Origin: Rhodococcus sp. P1Y
GTDB lineage: Bacteria; Actinomycetota; Actinomycetes; Mycobacteriales; Mycobacteriaceae
DNA: 64,000 bases
Direction: 5' to 3'
Assembly: GCF_003641205.1 (NCBI RefSeq)
Contig: NZ_CP032762.1
Coordinates: forward strand, 2,418,001-2,482,000
The notes beneath the pieces are model-generated. The model was given only the letters and a program-made list of their open reading frames with translations, did no database searches and was not told the DNA's origin. This document shows positions 1 through 8,562 of the stretch, one piece after another. The translations under genes and the position numbers were made by a program. Within the stretch, counting starts at the first letter, position 1, and the number at the start of each line of letters is the position of its first letter.

Positions 1-441
1 GCCAGAAACGGTGAACTCACGGGTCTGCTCGCAGGCCCTGCACCCGACGCCTTCGAGTCGTCCCTGCTGGCGGAGCTGTTCGCAACGGTGTTCACCTTCG
101 AACAGGCAGGTCATCCATCGCTCGTCAAATTGATCAACAACACACTCGCGGCCCATAGCGCACTGAACGCCTCTGTTGCATTACAGACCGCCCAAGAGGC
201 GGGAATCGACACCGGTCTCGCCCACCAGGTCATCCGTGCTTCTTCGGGATCCACCGTCGCGGGCGACTCTCTCGCGACACTCACCGAAAACCAGGTCGAA
301 CTACTGCTCAAAGACGTTCGACTGCTCGAAGGCGAGCTTCCTCGTTCCCCCTTCACTGATGCATCCATCGACGATGTCGTCGAACACGTCGCAATTGCCA
401 GAACGCTGTTGAACGAACCTGATTCGAAAGGGACACCATAA
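1..441 (+). CDS. 3-hydroxyisobutyrate dehydrogenase-like protein, C-terminal part (5' end outside window)
   Basis: The reading frame is open from base 1 to the TAA at 439-441, so only the last 146 residues are present. The segment around HPSLVKLINNTLAAHSALNA followed by EAGIDTGLAHQVI matches the all-helical C-terminal domain of the 3-hydroxyisobutyrate / 6-phosphogluconate dehydrogenase superfamily, including the conserved KLxNN catalytic-helix motif. The N-terminal Rossmann domain would lie upstream of the window. Family members oxidise beta-hydroxyacids or reduce beta-semialdehydes with NAD(P). The stop codon abuts the ATG of the next gene (TAAATG), so the two are almost certainly co-transcribed and translationally linked, placing this enzyme in the catabolic cluster. 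The substrate cannot be read from this fragment. Confidence 0.75.
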   Translation, partial: ARNGELTGLLAGPAPDAFESSLLAELFATVFTFEQAGHPSLVKLINNTLAAHSALNASVALQTAQEAGIDTGLAHQVIRASSGSTVAGDSLATLTENQVELLLKDVRLLEGELPRSPFTDASIDDVVEHVAIARTLLNEPDSKGTP

Positions 442-2454
442 ATGATCGATACATGGACGGACGGTCTGCGCCTTCCCCTGCTGATGAGCCCGACGCGAAT
501 CGGATCCAGAGTGGTCAAGAACCGAATAGTGTCGCCGCCGCACGGCACGTATTTCGCTGCAGGCGGTCGGGTCACCGACCAGCAAGTGGACTACTACGCC
601 GAACGCGCTGCCGGCGGCGTGGGGATGATCGTCGTGGGCAACATGTCCGCGTGGAGCCGATCGAAGACCGGCGGCGGACAGAACTACGCGTTCTCACCGG
701 ACGCAGTGGACGGCCATCGCCGACTCGCCGATGCAGTACACGAGCACGGAACACTACTTTTGGCGCAGCTATGGGACGGGGGGCGCCAAGGCTCGTCACG
801 CGCGAGCCATCTACCGCTTCTGTCCTCCTCGCCGCTCCCGGACACCGTGGTCCGCGAGATCCCCAAACAGATCGAGGAATCCGAGATCGCCGACATGATC
901 TCCAGTTTCGCCAGATCCGCAGCACTGCTGGAACAGGCCGGATGGGATGGGATCGAACTGCTTGCGGCACAGGGGTACGGGCTCGCGCAGTTCCTCTCGC
1001 CTCAGATGAACCACCGACAAGACCGGTGGGGAGGAACCCCGGAGAACCGAGTGCGAGTGGTGACCGAGATCGTGAGCTCGATCCGGTCCGTAGTGACGAA
1101 AGACTTCCTGGTCGGAGTCCGCATCAACGGCGACGACATGATCGCCGGCGGTAACACTCCGGACGATGCCGTTGCGACGGCCCTGCTCCTGGAGGCGACC
1201 GGCGGCGTCGACTACCTCAATGTCAGCGGAGCAAGCAACGAGAACTATCCGCTCTGGATCGCGGACATGGGCCACGACACAGCGATGTTCGTCGACGCAG
1301 CACGCAAGATCAAGGACGAAGTGTCGATTCCGGTGATGGTCGCCACGCGAATCAAGGATCCGCTCATCGCCGAGTCGGTTCTTGCGGAAGGTTCAACTGA
1401 TCTGGTGGGAATGAACCGTGCATTGATCGCCGACCCCACGATGCCGAACAAGATCGAGTCGGGCCACCTCAGTCAGGTCCGACCCTGTATCAGCTGCAAT
1501 CAAGGATGCGTCGGTAAGACAGCGGCAGGCGGTCAGATGGAATGCACCGTCAACCCCAGGGTCGGGTTCGAAGGGACAACGATTCAGGGGCGCGTTGGTC
1601 GGCAGTCCGTGGCCGTCGTCGGCGGCGGTCCGGCGGGGATGCAAGCGGCGGTGGTCAGTGCTGAACGCGGCGCCGACGTGGTTCTGTTCGAGTCCAGAGA
1701 CCTTCTTGGAGGACAGATAGAGCTGGCCTCCCGCGCCGCGTCGCGGGCTGAGTTCGGCTTGCTGGTCGAGCATCTGAAACGGCGGCTTGCTGCGCTGGAT
1801 GTCGATGTACGGTTGGGGGTTTCTGCGACCGTCGCCGATCTCGATCCGTTCGACCACATTTTTCTCGCAACAGGGTCGATCCCATGGCGGACAGGCTTCT
1901 CCACACACCGCCCCGACGTTCATGCAATTCCCGGCCACGACCTCCCCCATGTCTTCACAGCCGTGGACGCGTTCGAGCGCGTACAGCACATTGGACACCG
2001 AGTACTGATCGCCGAAGACGAATTCCAAGGTCACGCAACCACGGCCTCGGAATTTCTCGCACAGAACGGGCACACTGTGACCCTGGTGTCGAGGTCGACG
2101 TCCGTCGGTGTGTGGAGCGGGGCCAGTCAGGAATTCCTGTACAAACGACTGCGCCGTGCCGGCGTCGAACTGCGGGCACATACGTGGCTCGATGCCATCG
2201 GCGAACGATCAGTCCAGGCATATGACGTCTTCTCGGGGCAGACCGTCGATCTCGGGGATTTCGACTCGGTGGTTCTTGCTACGGGCAGCTCTGTCGACGA
2301 TCGGCTGTACAACGCGCTGGGCTCCGACGACCGAGTGGTGCGCATCGGCGACTGCCTTGCACCGAGGCGGCTGGACAACGCCATGTGGGACGGACTTCAT
2401 GCGTCGGACAACCTGTCGATCGTCGGCACAGCGCTGACGGTGGTTCCGTCGTAG
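442..2454 (+). CDS. NADH:flavin oxidoreductase / 2,4-dienoyl-CoA reductase-type enone reductase
   Basis: The 670-residue protein has the classic three-part build of 2,4-dienoyl-CoA reductase, BaiCD/BaiH and trimethylamine dehydrogenase. An old-yellow-enzyme FMN TIM barrel spans about residues 10-345. A CX2CX3CX11C [4Fe-4S] motif (C349, C352, C356, C368) follows, then a FAD/NAD-binding half opening with VAVVGGGPAGMQ near residue 390. Such enzymes pass electrons from NAD(P)H through FAD and the cluster to FMN and reduce activated C=C bonds. All four cluster ligands are present, unlike in the related gene at 2904. It starts directly on the upstream stop codon. The reaction is probably reduction of an unsaturated ketone or acyl-CoA intermediate; the substrate is not readable from sequence. 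Confidence 0.88.
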   Translation: MIDTWTDGLRLPLLMSPTRIGSRVVKNRIVSPPHGTYFAAGGRVTDQQVDYYAERAAGGVGMIVVGNMSAWSRSKTGGGQNYAFSPDAVDGHRRLADAVHEHGTLLLAQLWDGGRQGSSRASHLPLLSSSPLPDTVVREIPKQIEESEIADMISSFARSAALLEQAGWDGIELLAAQGYGLAQFLSPQMNHRQDRWGGTPENRVRVVTEIVSSIRSVVTKDFLVGVRINGDDMIAGGNTPDDAVATALLLEATGGVDYLNVSGASNENYPLWIADMGHDTAMFVDAARKIKDEVSIPVMVATRIKDPLIAESVLAEGSTDLVGMNRALIADPTMPNKIESGHLSQVRPCISCNQGCVGKTAAGGQMECTVNPRVGFEGTTIQGRVGRQSVAVVGGGPAGMQAAVVSAERGADVVLFESRDLLGGQIELASRAASRAEFGLLVEHLKRRLAALDVDVRLGVSATVADLDPFDHIFLATGSIPWRTGFSTHRPDVHAIPGHDLPHVFTAVDAFERVQHIGHRVLIAEDEFQGHATTASEFLAQNGHTVTLVSRSTSVGVWSGASQEFLYKRLRRAGVELRAHTWLDAIGERSVQAYDVFSGQTVDLGDFDSVVLATGSSVDDRLYNALGSDDRVVRIGDCLAPRRLDNAMWDGLHASDNLSIVGTALTVVPS

Positions 2455-2903
2455 AGGCTGCCGCGATGGTCGAGGATGTTGCCAGGCCAGATGTGCGCAG
2501 TCAGCGGCGCCGTGGTGATAACACGCCTCCAGGAGACATGTCCGCGGTATCGGTGCATTGTCCCGAGCGAAGCCCGGAAAGAAGCTGCTCAGACGCAGCT
2601 GTTCACACCCAAATCAATCATCGGAACGTTCGATCACGGAAGTAGACGATTCGAACCGGCGCCTTGCTGTCGTCCGCCGATCCGCTATCCAATGTGCGCC
2701 GCGTCGAGAGTGCTCGGCGATGCGCCAGAACGCATTGCGGACATTGCAGGCACCGGCGCCCGAACAGGGCGAACCAAAGACGGACCTGTTGACATTCCTG
2801 TGTGACCTGCGCCATGATCGAACACGAACCATCGGTTGGGTTTTCGACTCCCCGGTCAGCCCCCGGGTTTTGTCAGTCGAACCGTGACGAGACGAGGAAC
2901 AAC
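2455..2903. other. Intergenic region (449 bp) between the two flavoreductase genes
   Basis: No convincing coding sequence is seen on either strand. The region breaks the otherwise tight gene order, and a sigma70-type promoter candidate lies at its right end, so the gene at 2904 may start a separate transcript. No strong terminator hairpin was found. Confidence 0.5.
2789..2818 (+). promoter_or_regulatory. Candidate sigma70-type promoter for the second flavoreductase gene
   Basis: A perfect TTGACA (2789-2794) is followed after 18 bp by CATGAT (2813-2818), four of six matches to the -10 consensus. It lies about 85 bp upstream of the ATG at 2904 on the same strand. This rests on motif and position only. 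Confidence 0.35.
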
Positions 2904-4898
2904 ATGACCAAGCACTCTGCGCTGTGGCAGCCCATCGAACTGGGCCCGGTCAGCGTCAAGAACCGCATCGTGGTCACCGCACATGCGTTGATGTACGGCG
3001 ACAAAGACAATCTGATGACCCAGCAGAGCGTCGATTACTACGAAGAACGCGCTAAAGGAGGTGCCGGCTTGATCCTCACCGAGGCGCAAGCGGTGCACAG
3101 CACCAGCCGCGGCCTCGGATACCGCACGCACCAGGGATGGAAGACCGAGGTCATTCCGGTGTACGAGCGCCTGGCAAAAGCGGTCCATCGGCACGGCGCC
3201 AAAATCTTCGTCGACCTCTCGCACTTCGGTGTCGAGGACTACAACGGCATGTTCCTGGAGAACTGGCGAGCACTGTGGAGCCCGTCTGGACTGCCCTCTA
3301 CGACCTACGGTGAGATCGGCAAGGCGATGTCGCACAACGACATCGAACAGCTGATCGCTGGATTCGGCCGCAGCGCCAGGAACGCCAAGATCGCCGGGAT
3401 CGACGGAGCGGAAGTACACGCCGCACACGGATACCTGTTGTGTAGCTTCCTGTCCCCGCTGACAAACCGACGCACCGACGAGTACGGCGGAAGCACCGAA
3501 AATCGCTGTCGAATCGTACGGGAATGCGCCGAAGCAGTTCGCCGCGAATGCGGGCCGGACTTCGCGGTCGGCGTGCGCCTGTCGCTCACCGAGTACACCC
3601 CCGGCGGAATCGACGAAAACGAAGGCGTGGAGATCGCTCGGAACCTGGCCGATTCGGGATTGTTCGACTATTTCAGTATCAGCGCAGGCAATGCCTCGAC
3701 CTTCGACCGCGTCGTCTCACCGATGAGCATGCCCGGTCCTCAACTGGTGGAACTGGCGGCCTTGGCGAAGGCCGTTGTAGGCGATCTACCAGTGGTGACA
3801 GCGAACGGAATCACCGAACTGTCAGTCGCCGACGAGATCGTCACCTCGGGGAAGGCAGATCTGGTCGCCATGACCAGAGCGCACATCGCCGACCCGCATC
3901 TGGTGCAGAAAGCGCTGACCGGGCGAGAAGACGAGATCCGCCACTGTGTACGCGCAAACCAGGGTTGCATAGGACGCATGTCCAAAGGGTGGGAGCTCAC
4001 CTGCACGCAGAACCCTGCCGCTGGACGAGAGAAGAGCCTGGGCAGCGGCACTCTCGCGATGGCAACCGACCCACGACGGGTTCTCGTCATCGGCGGCGGG
4101 CCCGCAGGGATGCGGGCCGCGGAGGTGGCAGCATCACGCGGGCACGATGTCGTACTCCTCGAGCAGTCCGGCGCACTCGGAGGACAACTTCGATCAGCAG
4201 CCAGACTGACAACTCGGGGCAGGTGGTCGGTGATGGTGCACGACATGGAGAAGATGCTCGACAAATACAAGGTCGACATCCGGCTCAACACCGCCGCAGA
4301 CATCCACACCGTGAACGCACTCGAACCCGACCACGTCATCCTCGCCACCGGCTCGACGTGGCGCGTCGACGGCTTTTCGGCCACTATCGCTGCCCGCCCG
4401 TCCATTCCAGGACTGGAGAACATTCGCGTACTCGACCCGATTCAAGCGATCGACGATCCGGATGCCTGCGGAGACAACGTCGTTATCGTCGACGACACGG
4501 GCGAGTACACAGCGCTCGGACTCGCCGAACTTCTCGCGACAGCGGGGAAAAACGTCGAAGTGGTTTCCTCGAAGCTATTCCTCGGTGACAACACCTTGTT
4601 CAATCTCGACGTCGGGCACCTGTACCCCCGCCTGTACGCGCTCGGGGTCACCCTGACGCCCCAACACATCGTGGCCGAGGTGAAGTCGGACGGTGTCGTG
4701 GTGAGCCGCATCTGGGACGGGGCGTCACGAACCATTCCTGCCGACTCGGTGGTGACGGTCATGCTCCGCGACGCTCGAACCGCGCTGCTTCCGCCCCTGC
4801 AAGAACGATTCGATGTCACCGTCATCGGTGATTGCTTGGCGCCACGTCGGGTCGACGAGGCGATCTACGAAGGTGAAATGGCGGGACGCGGCGTCTGA
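2904..4898 (+). CDS. NADH:flavin oxidoreductase paralogue with an altered [4Fe-4S] motif
   Basis: This 664-residue protein shares its build with the enzyme at 442: FMN TIM barrel (about 1-345), Fe-S motif, then FAD/NAD domain with RVLVIGGGPAGMR near residue 392. The start is placed at the ATG at 2904 (MTKHSALW), behind a GAGGAAC ribosome-binding site; an open frame extends further upstream but lacks family-like sequence. The cluster motif reads CVRANQGC then C after 11 residues: C348, C355 and C367 are kept, but the second ligand is Ala at 351 (codon GCA). The protein may carry a three-cysteine cluster, use another ligand, or have lost the cluster. Two such paralogues beside each other recall the BaiCD/BaiH pair that reduces two different conjugated ketones. 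Confidence 0.87.
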   Translation: MTKHSALWQPIELGPVSVKNRIVVTAHALMYGDKDNLMTQQSVDYYEERAKGGAGLILTEAQAVHSTSRGLGYRTHQGWKTEVIPVYERLAKAVHRHGAKIFVDLSHFGVEDYNGMFLENWRALWSPSGLPSTTYGEIGKAMSHNDIEQLIAGFGRSARNAKIAGIDGAEVHAAHGYLLCSFLSPLTNRRTDEYGGSTENRCRIVRECAEAVRRECGPDFAVGVRLSLTEYTPGGIDENEGVEIARNLADSGLFDYFSISAGNASTFDRVVSPMSMPGPQLVELAALAKAVVGDLPVVTANGITELSVADEIVTSGKADLVAMTRAHIADPHLVQKALTGREDEIRHCVRANQGCIGRMSKGWELTCTQNPAAGREKSLGSGTLAMATDPRRVLVIGGGPAGMRAAEVAASRGHDVVLLEQSGALGGQLRSAARLTTRGRWSVMVHDMEKMLDKYKVDIRLNTAADIHTVNALEPDHVILATGSTWRVDGFSATIAARPSIPGLENIRVLDPIQAIDDPDACGDNVVIVDDTGEYTALGLAELLATAGKNVEVVSSKLFLGDNTLFNLDVGHLYPRLYALGVTLTPQHIVAEVKSDGVVVSRIWDGASRTIPADSVVTVMLRDARTALLPPLQERFDVTVIGDCLAPRRVDEAIYEGEMAGRGV

Positions 4899-4933
4899 CG
4901 CCACGAACCTGGAACGACAAGGAGGAGACATTC

Positions 4934-5860
4934 ATGACGCAAAGCTGGAACATCGGCGACATCAAAGTCAGCCAGATCAACGAGTTCGCCGTCGCAGTCG
5001 GTGAACTCGATGGCTTGATCGCGGAGGCAACCCCGGATGCAGTCAAGTCCGTACCGTGGTTGTATCCCGATTACGCAACGTCCCAAGGGCAAACGCTGTG
5101 GAGCGTACACTCTTTCGTGGTCGACACCGGATCGTCGGTGGTGATCGTGGACACCGCGTGCGGCAACCACAAGGACCTTCCGCTCATCCCCGCGTGGGGC
5201 GGGCTCGACACCCCGTACCTCGATCGGCTCGCCGACGCCGGATACAAGCCCGAACAGATCGACTACGTGGCGATTACTCACCTACACCTCGACCACGTGG
5301 GGTGGAACACCGTTCTCGACGGCGACCGGTGGGTACCGACATTTCCCAACGCCAGATATACGTTCGTCGAAGACGAGTTCGAGTACCACAAGAGTCTGAC
5401 GCACGGTGCCTCCGTGACAGAGGACTTGGGGCACGCGGTCACCTACAACGGCGCCGACCCCGACATTCACAAACAGACCTCACTGGTGTTCGAGCAGTCG
5501 TTGCAGCCATGCGTCGACGCGGGCCTTGTGGATCTGGTGCCGCAGAATCACACTATCTGCGAGGGTGTCCGTTACACCTCCACGCCGGGGCACACGAAGT
5601 CCCACTCGAGCCTGACCATCGAATCTGGCGGTCAGACCGGCTTCATCACAGGCGATTTCGTTCACCACCCCATTCAAGCTGCGCGCCCGACCTGGAGTTC
5701 ACGCGGTGACTGGAACCGCGAACTGTCCTCCGAGCGGCGCGTGGAATTCATGGACTCGGTAGCCGACACTGACGTGGTCGTGTTCGGTACTCACTTCGCC
5801 GGGCACAGCGTCGGCCGGATCGTCAGCGATGGCGACGCATACAAGTTCGCCGCGATCTAG
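4934..5860 (+). CDS. Metallo-beta-lactamase-fold hydrolase
   Basis: The 308-residue protein has the HxHxDH zinc motif at residues 116-121 (THLHLDHVG), a downstream PGHT histidine, an Asp in ITGDFVHH and a C-terminal FGTHFAGH motif. These make up a two-metal MBL site of the type found in lactonases and related esterases. A strong AAGGAGGAG ribosome-binding site lies 7 bp before the ATG. It sits between an enone reductase and a CoA ligase, so ring opening of a lactone or hydrolysis of an ester or thioester intermediate is a reasonable guess. No signal peptide is seen, so it should act in the cytoplasm. The substrate is inferred only from context. Confidence 0.85.
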   Translation: MTQSWNIGDIKVSQINEFAVAVGELDGLIAEATPDAVKSVPWLYPDYATSQGQTLWSVHSFVVDTGSSVVIVDTACGNHKDLPLIPAWGGLDTPYLDRLADAGYKPEQIDYVAITHLHLDHVGWNTVLDGDRWVPTFPNARYTFVEDEFEYHKSLTHGASVTEDLGHAVTYNGADPDIHKQTSLVFEQSLQPCVDAGLVDLVPQNHTICEGVRYTSTPGHTKSHSSLTIESGGQTGFITGDFVHHPIQAARPTWSSRGDWNRELSSERRVEFMDSVADTDVVVFGTHFAGHSVGRIVSDGDAYKFAAI

Positions 5861-5913
5861 CATTCGCCCCAACCAATTGCACTACGAAACACCTCTATCG
5901 TCACAGGAGCACG

Positions 5914-7347
5914 ATGTCCAAGACTGAAATCCCCTACTACTGGTCGAGTATCGACTGGCGTAAACTTACCGAGGACTTCCCACCTCCGCCGCTGTTCGAT
6001 TCCGTGATGGCAGCACGCTCCGACGACGAGATGCGGCAGATCCAGAATGCCCGATTCTTGGATCGTATCGCCGATGCGTGGAAGATTCCTTTCTACAGAG
6101 ACCGATGGGCGGCGGCGGGACTCGAGCCCTCAGACATTCGAGGAATGGACGATCTCGAGAAGATCCCGACTTTCACCAGCGAGGACATCAAGCAATCGAT
6201 CGAAGCGCACCCTCCGTTCGGCGACCATCAGAATTTCGCGTTCGATGCAATGCGGACACCGCTGAAGATTCAGTCCAGCGGCGGTACTTCGGGCTTGCCC
6301 AGACCGACCCTGTTCGATCCGATCGCGTGGGAAGTCCAGGCCATCCAATTCGCGCGTGCGTTCGTCGCGCAGGGCGGCGAGGTCGGCGACATCCTGCAGA
6401 TCACGCTCACCAACAGCCTCGCCAACACTGCCTGGTGTTCGTCCACAGCAGCGATGAATTGGTGCGGGATGATTCCGTTGACCACAGGATCCGGGGCCGT
6501 CACCAGCTCCAGACGACAGCTAGAACTGGCGAAAGAGTGGGGGACGAGAGGGTGGGTCGCCTTCGGCGAGTACCTCAAGATCCTCGCGCAGGAAGCCGAA
6601 CGCTCAGGAATCGACTTGAGAAAGGATCTGTCCACCCGGTTCATTCACACATATCTCGGCGTCGACACAGAAGGACACCTACGCAGGCTCCTCGAAGAGG
6701 CCTGGGGCGTTCCCGTGTACGACAACTACGGCACCCACGAGGTGGGCCTCATCGGGTACGAATGCGTCGCCCAGAACGGCTTGCACGTCAACGACGACAC
6801 CGCACTGATCGAAATCGCCGATAGCGAAACCGGGCGCATCCTCGGCCCGGGACACGACGGGGACATCGTCGTCACAAGCCTGCATCGCTCGGTCCCACCC
6901 ATCATCAGGTACGACCTCAAAGATCGCATGCGCAGCACCGAGCGAACAGTCTGCTCATGCGGCGCGCGCACCACCAAGCTGTCCGGGTTCCTCGGCCGCC
7001 TCGACGAGATGGTCAAGCTCCGAGCGACAAGCGTCTACCCGCGATCAGCACAAGACGTTGTCCAAGGTGACGCACGCTCGACAGGCGAATTCCTGTGTGT
7101 GGTGGAAAACGTCGGCGAAGGACTCGGCTCGCGCGAACGCATGACGGTGCTGATCGAACAAGCGCGCGAGGACGACTCGCACGCATTGCAGGAAGACATG
7201 AAGCAACGACTGAAGTCGACCTTCGGTGTCTCCGTCGACGTCACGATCGTCGCAGCGGGATCATTGGCACCGCAGACCGGACTAGGCGGCGAAGGTAAGG
7301 TCAAACGCCTCCTCGATCGGCGCGGTGAGCCCGCTGCAGCAGTGTGA
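5914..7347 (+). CDS. Phenylacetate-CoA ligase-family adenylate-forming enzyme
   Basis: The 477-residue product resembles PaaK-type acyl-CoA ligases. It has the phosphate-binding loop QSSGGTSGLPRP near residues 120-130, an adenylation motif YDNYGTHEVGLIGYEC, the conserved YDLKDRM Asp-Arg region and a C-terminal lobe beginning at FLGRLDEMVKLR. These enzymes make an acyl-adenylate from ATP and a carboxylic acid and transfer it to CoA. Its length is normal for the family. It is probably the activating enzyme of this cluster, making the CoA thioester that the dehydratase and dehydrogenases use. Spacing to the upstream MBL gene (53 bp) and downstream SDR (46 bp) supports one transcript. The acid need not be phenylacetate. 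Confidence 0.82.
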   Translation: MSKTEIPYYWSSIDWRKLTEDFPPPPLFDSVMAARSDDEMRQIQNARFLDRIADAWKIPFYRDRWAAAGLEPSDIRGMDDLEKIPTFTSEDIKQSIEAHPPFGDHQNFAFDAMRTPLKIQSSGGTSGLPRPTLFDPIAWEVQAIQFARAFVAQGGEVGDILQITLTNSLANTAWCSSTAAMNWCGMIPLTTGSGAVTSSRRQLELAKEWGTRGWVAFGEYLKILAQEAERSGIDLRKDLSTRFIHTYLGVDTEGHLRRLLEEAWGVPVYDNYGTHEVGLIGYECVAQNGLHVNDDTALIEIADSETGRILGPGHDGDIVVTSLHRSVPPIIRYDLKDRMRSTERTVCSCGARTTKLSGFLGRLDEMVKLRATSVYPRSAQDVVQGDARSTGEFLCVVENVGEGLGSRERMTVLIEQAREDDSHALQEDMKQRLKSTFGVSVDVTIVAAGSLAPQTGLGGEGKVKRLLDRRGEPAAAV

Positions 7348-7393
7348 TTCATCCATCGGTCCTCCGTCCGGAGCCTCACGGGAAGGAAGCTGC

Positions 7394-8188
7394 ATGCTCG
7401 ACCACGCTTCATCGACCACCGCCGATGCCATCTCGGGCATGTTCAGGCTCGACGGCCGGGTCGCGATCGTCACCGGCGCCTCCGCAGGACTAGGAGTGTC
7501 TCTGGCGAAGGCCTTCGCCAGCGCCGGCGCCAACGTAGTGCTCGCAGCACGCCGAACCGATCGACTCGAATCCACAGCCCATGCAGTCCGCGCTCTGGGC
7601 CGAGAAGCGTTGGTACACAGCGCTGATGTCGGCGATCCTCGGCAGTGCCGCGAAGTGATCGACGCGGCGATGCGCAAGTTCGGGCGAGTGGACACACTTG
7701 TCAACAACGCCGGATTGGCCAGTGCAGTCCCTGCGACGCGAGAGGATCCTGCAGCCTTCAGATCCGTGGTGGACGTCAACCTCGGTGGTAGCTTCTGGCT
7801 TGCGCAAGCATCCGCTGCTGTCATGAAACAGGGCAGCTCGATTATCAACATTTCGAGTGTGCTGGCGTTCACGACCGCAGGCCTGCCTCAGGCCGCATAC
7901 TCGGCCAGCAAAGCAGGCTTGGTCGGTCTCACACGCGATCTTGCGGCACAGTGGGGGCGAAACCCGGGCATCAGGGTGAACTCGCTTGCACCGGGCTTCT
8001 TCGAAACCGAGATGACGGAGTCGTACGCACCGAACTACATCTCCGACACGCTCGAACCCAGGTTCCTGCTCGGACGCGCCGGAAGAGCCGAAGAACTAGC
8101 GGCGACCGCTATTTGGCTGGCATCGCCAGCCGCTGGGTATGTAACTGGTCAAACTGTTCTCGTCGACGGCGGTATGTCCGCCACCTGA
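7394..8188 (+). CDS. Classical short-chain dehydrogenase/reductase
   Basis: This 264-residue SDR has the cofactor motif TGASAGLG (about 26-33), NNAG, the catalytic Ser in NISSV and the YSASK Tyr-Lys pair near residue 169. The start is the ATG at 7394 because GGAAGGAAG lies 5-6 bp before it; upstream in-frame codons overlap the CoA-ligase gene. SDRs of this class interconvert hydroxyl and keto groups with NAD(P). It ends just before a very strong hairpin (8217-8275), so it is probably the last gene of the first transcript of the cluster. Confidence 0.88.
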   Translation: MLDHASSTTADAISGMFRLDGRVAIVTGASAGLGVSLAKAFASAGANVVLAARRTDRLESTAHAVRALGREALVHSADVGDPRQCREVIDAAMRKFGRVDTLVNNAGLASAVPATREDPAAFRSVVDVNLGGSFWLAQASAAVMKQGSSIINISSVLAFTTAGLPQAAYSASKAGLVGLTRDLAAQWGRNPGIRVNSLAPGFFETEMTESYAPNYISDTLEPRFLLGRAGRAEELAATAIWLASPAAGYVTGQTVLVDGGMSAT

Positions 8189-8216
8189 GGCACCCCGTCG
8201 GATCCGGGCGAACAAG

Positions 8217-8275
8217 ACGCCGGGCGAATCCCTCTACGTGACAGAACTATTCGCGTGCAGGGATTCGCCCGGCGT
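8217..8275. terminator. Long perfect hairpin, probable terminator
   Basis: The arms 8217-8233 and 8259-8275 are perfect inverted repeats of 17 bp (left arm ACGCCGGGCGAATCCCT) with a 25-bp loop, followed by ATTTC. It starts 28 bp after the SDR stop codon. There is no long T-run, which is common for actinomycete terminators. Confidence 0.75.
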
Positions 8276-8346
8276 ATTTCGTTGCACTGATCGTCGGCGA
8301 ACGCTCGTTTCGCCACCATTCTCCGCATCTGGTGATGTTGTGACCA

Positions 8347-8375
8347 TTGACACATAGGGCCGACCGCGCTAGCTT
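8347..8375 (+). promoter_or_regulatory. Candidate sigma70-type promoter for the mycofactocin-SDR transcript
   Basis: TTGACA (8347-8352) is separated by exactly 17 bp from TAGCTT (8370-8375). It lies in the 374-bp gap between the terminator hairpin and the ATG at 8563, just where a new transcript is needed. The rest of this gap shows no gene. Confidence 0.4.
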
Positions 8376-8562
8376 GTTAACCGGAGAGTCGATATTCCGA
8401 CCGATAAGTCTGGCTGATGAGCGCCTTCCTCCGGAGCATCCAGTCGACTTCTCGCCAGTCCATCCCGACCGACATCGCCCAGACCAGGCCATCTGGTGAT
8501 CGGCGCAATGCTTGTCGAACGGGAACCACATCACACATTCTTGGGAACGGGCGAATCGAATC

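Noticed and set aside
2802..2903. Upstream in-frame start of the second flavoreductase at 2802
   Set aside because: The extra 34 residues do not look like the family, overlap a promoter candidate and lack a ribosome-binding site; the ATG at 2904 fits better.
3524..4588. Long + frame inside the second flavoreductase gene
   Set aside because: It is Arg-rich and low in hydrophobic residues, has no domain and lies fully inside a well-supported gene in another frame.
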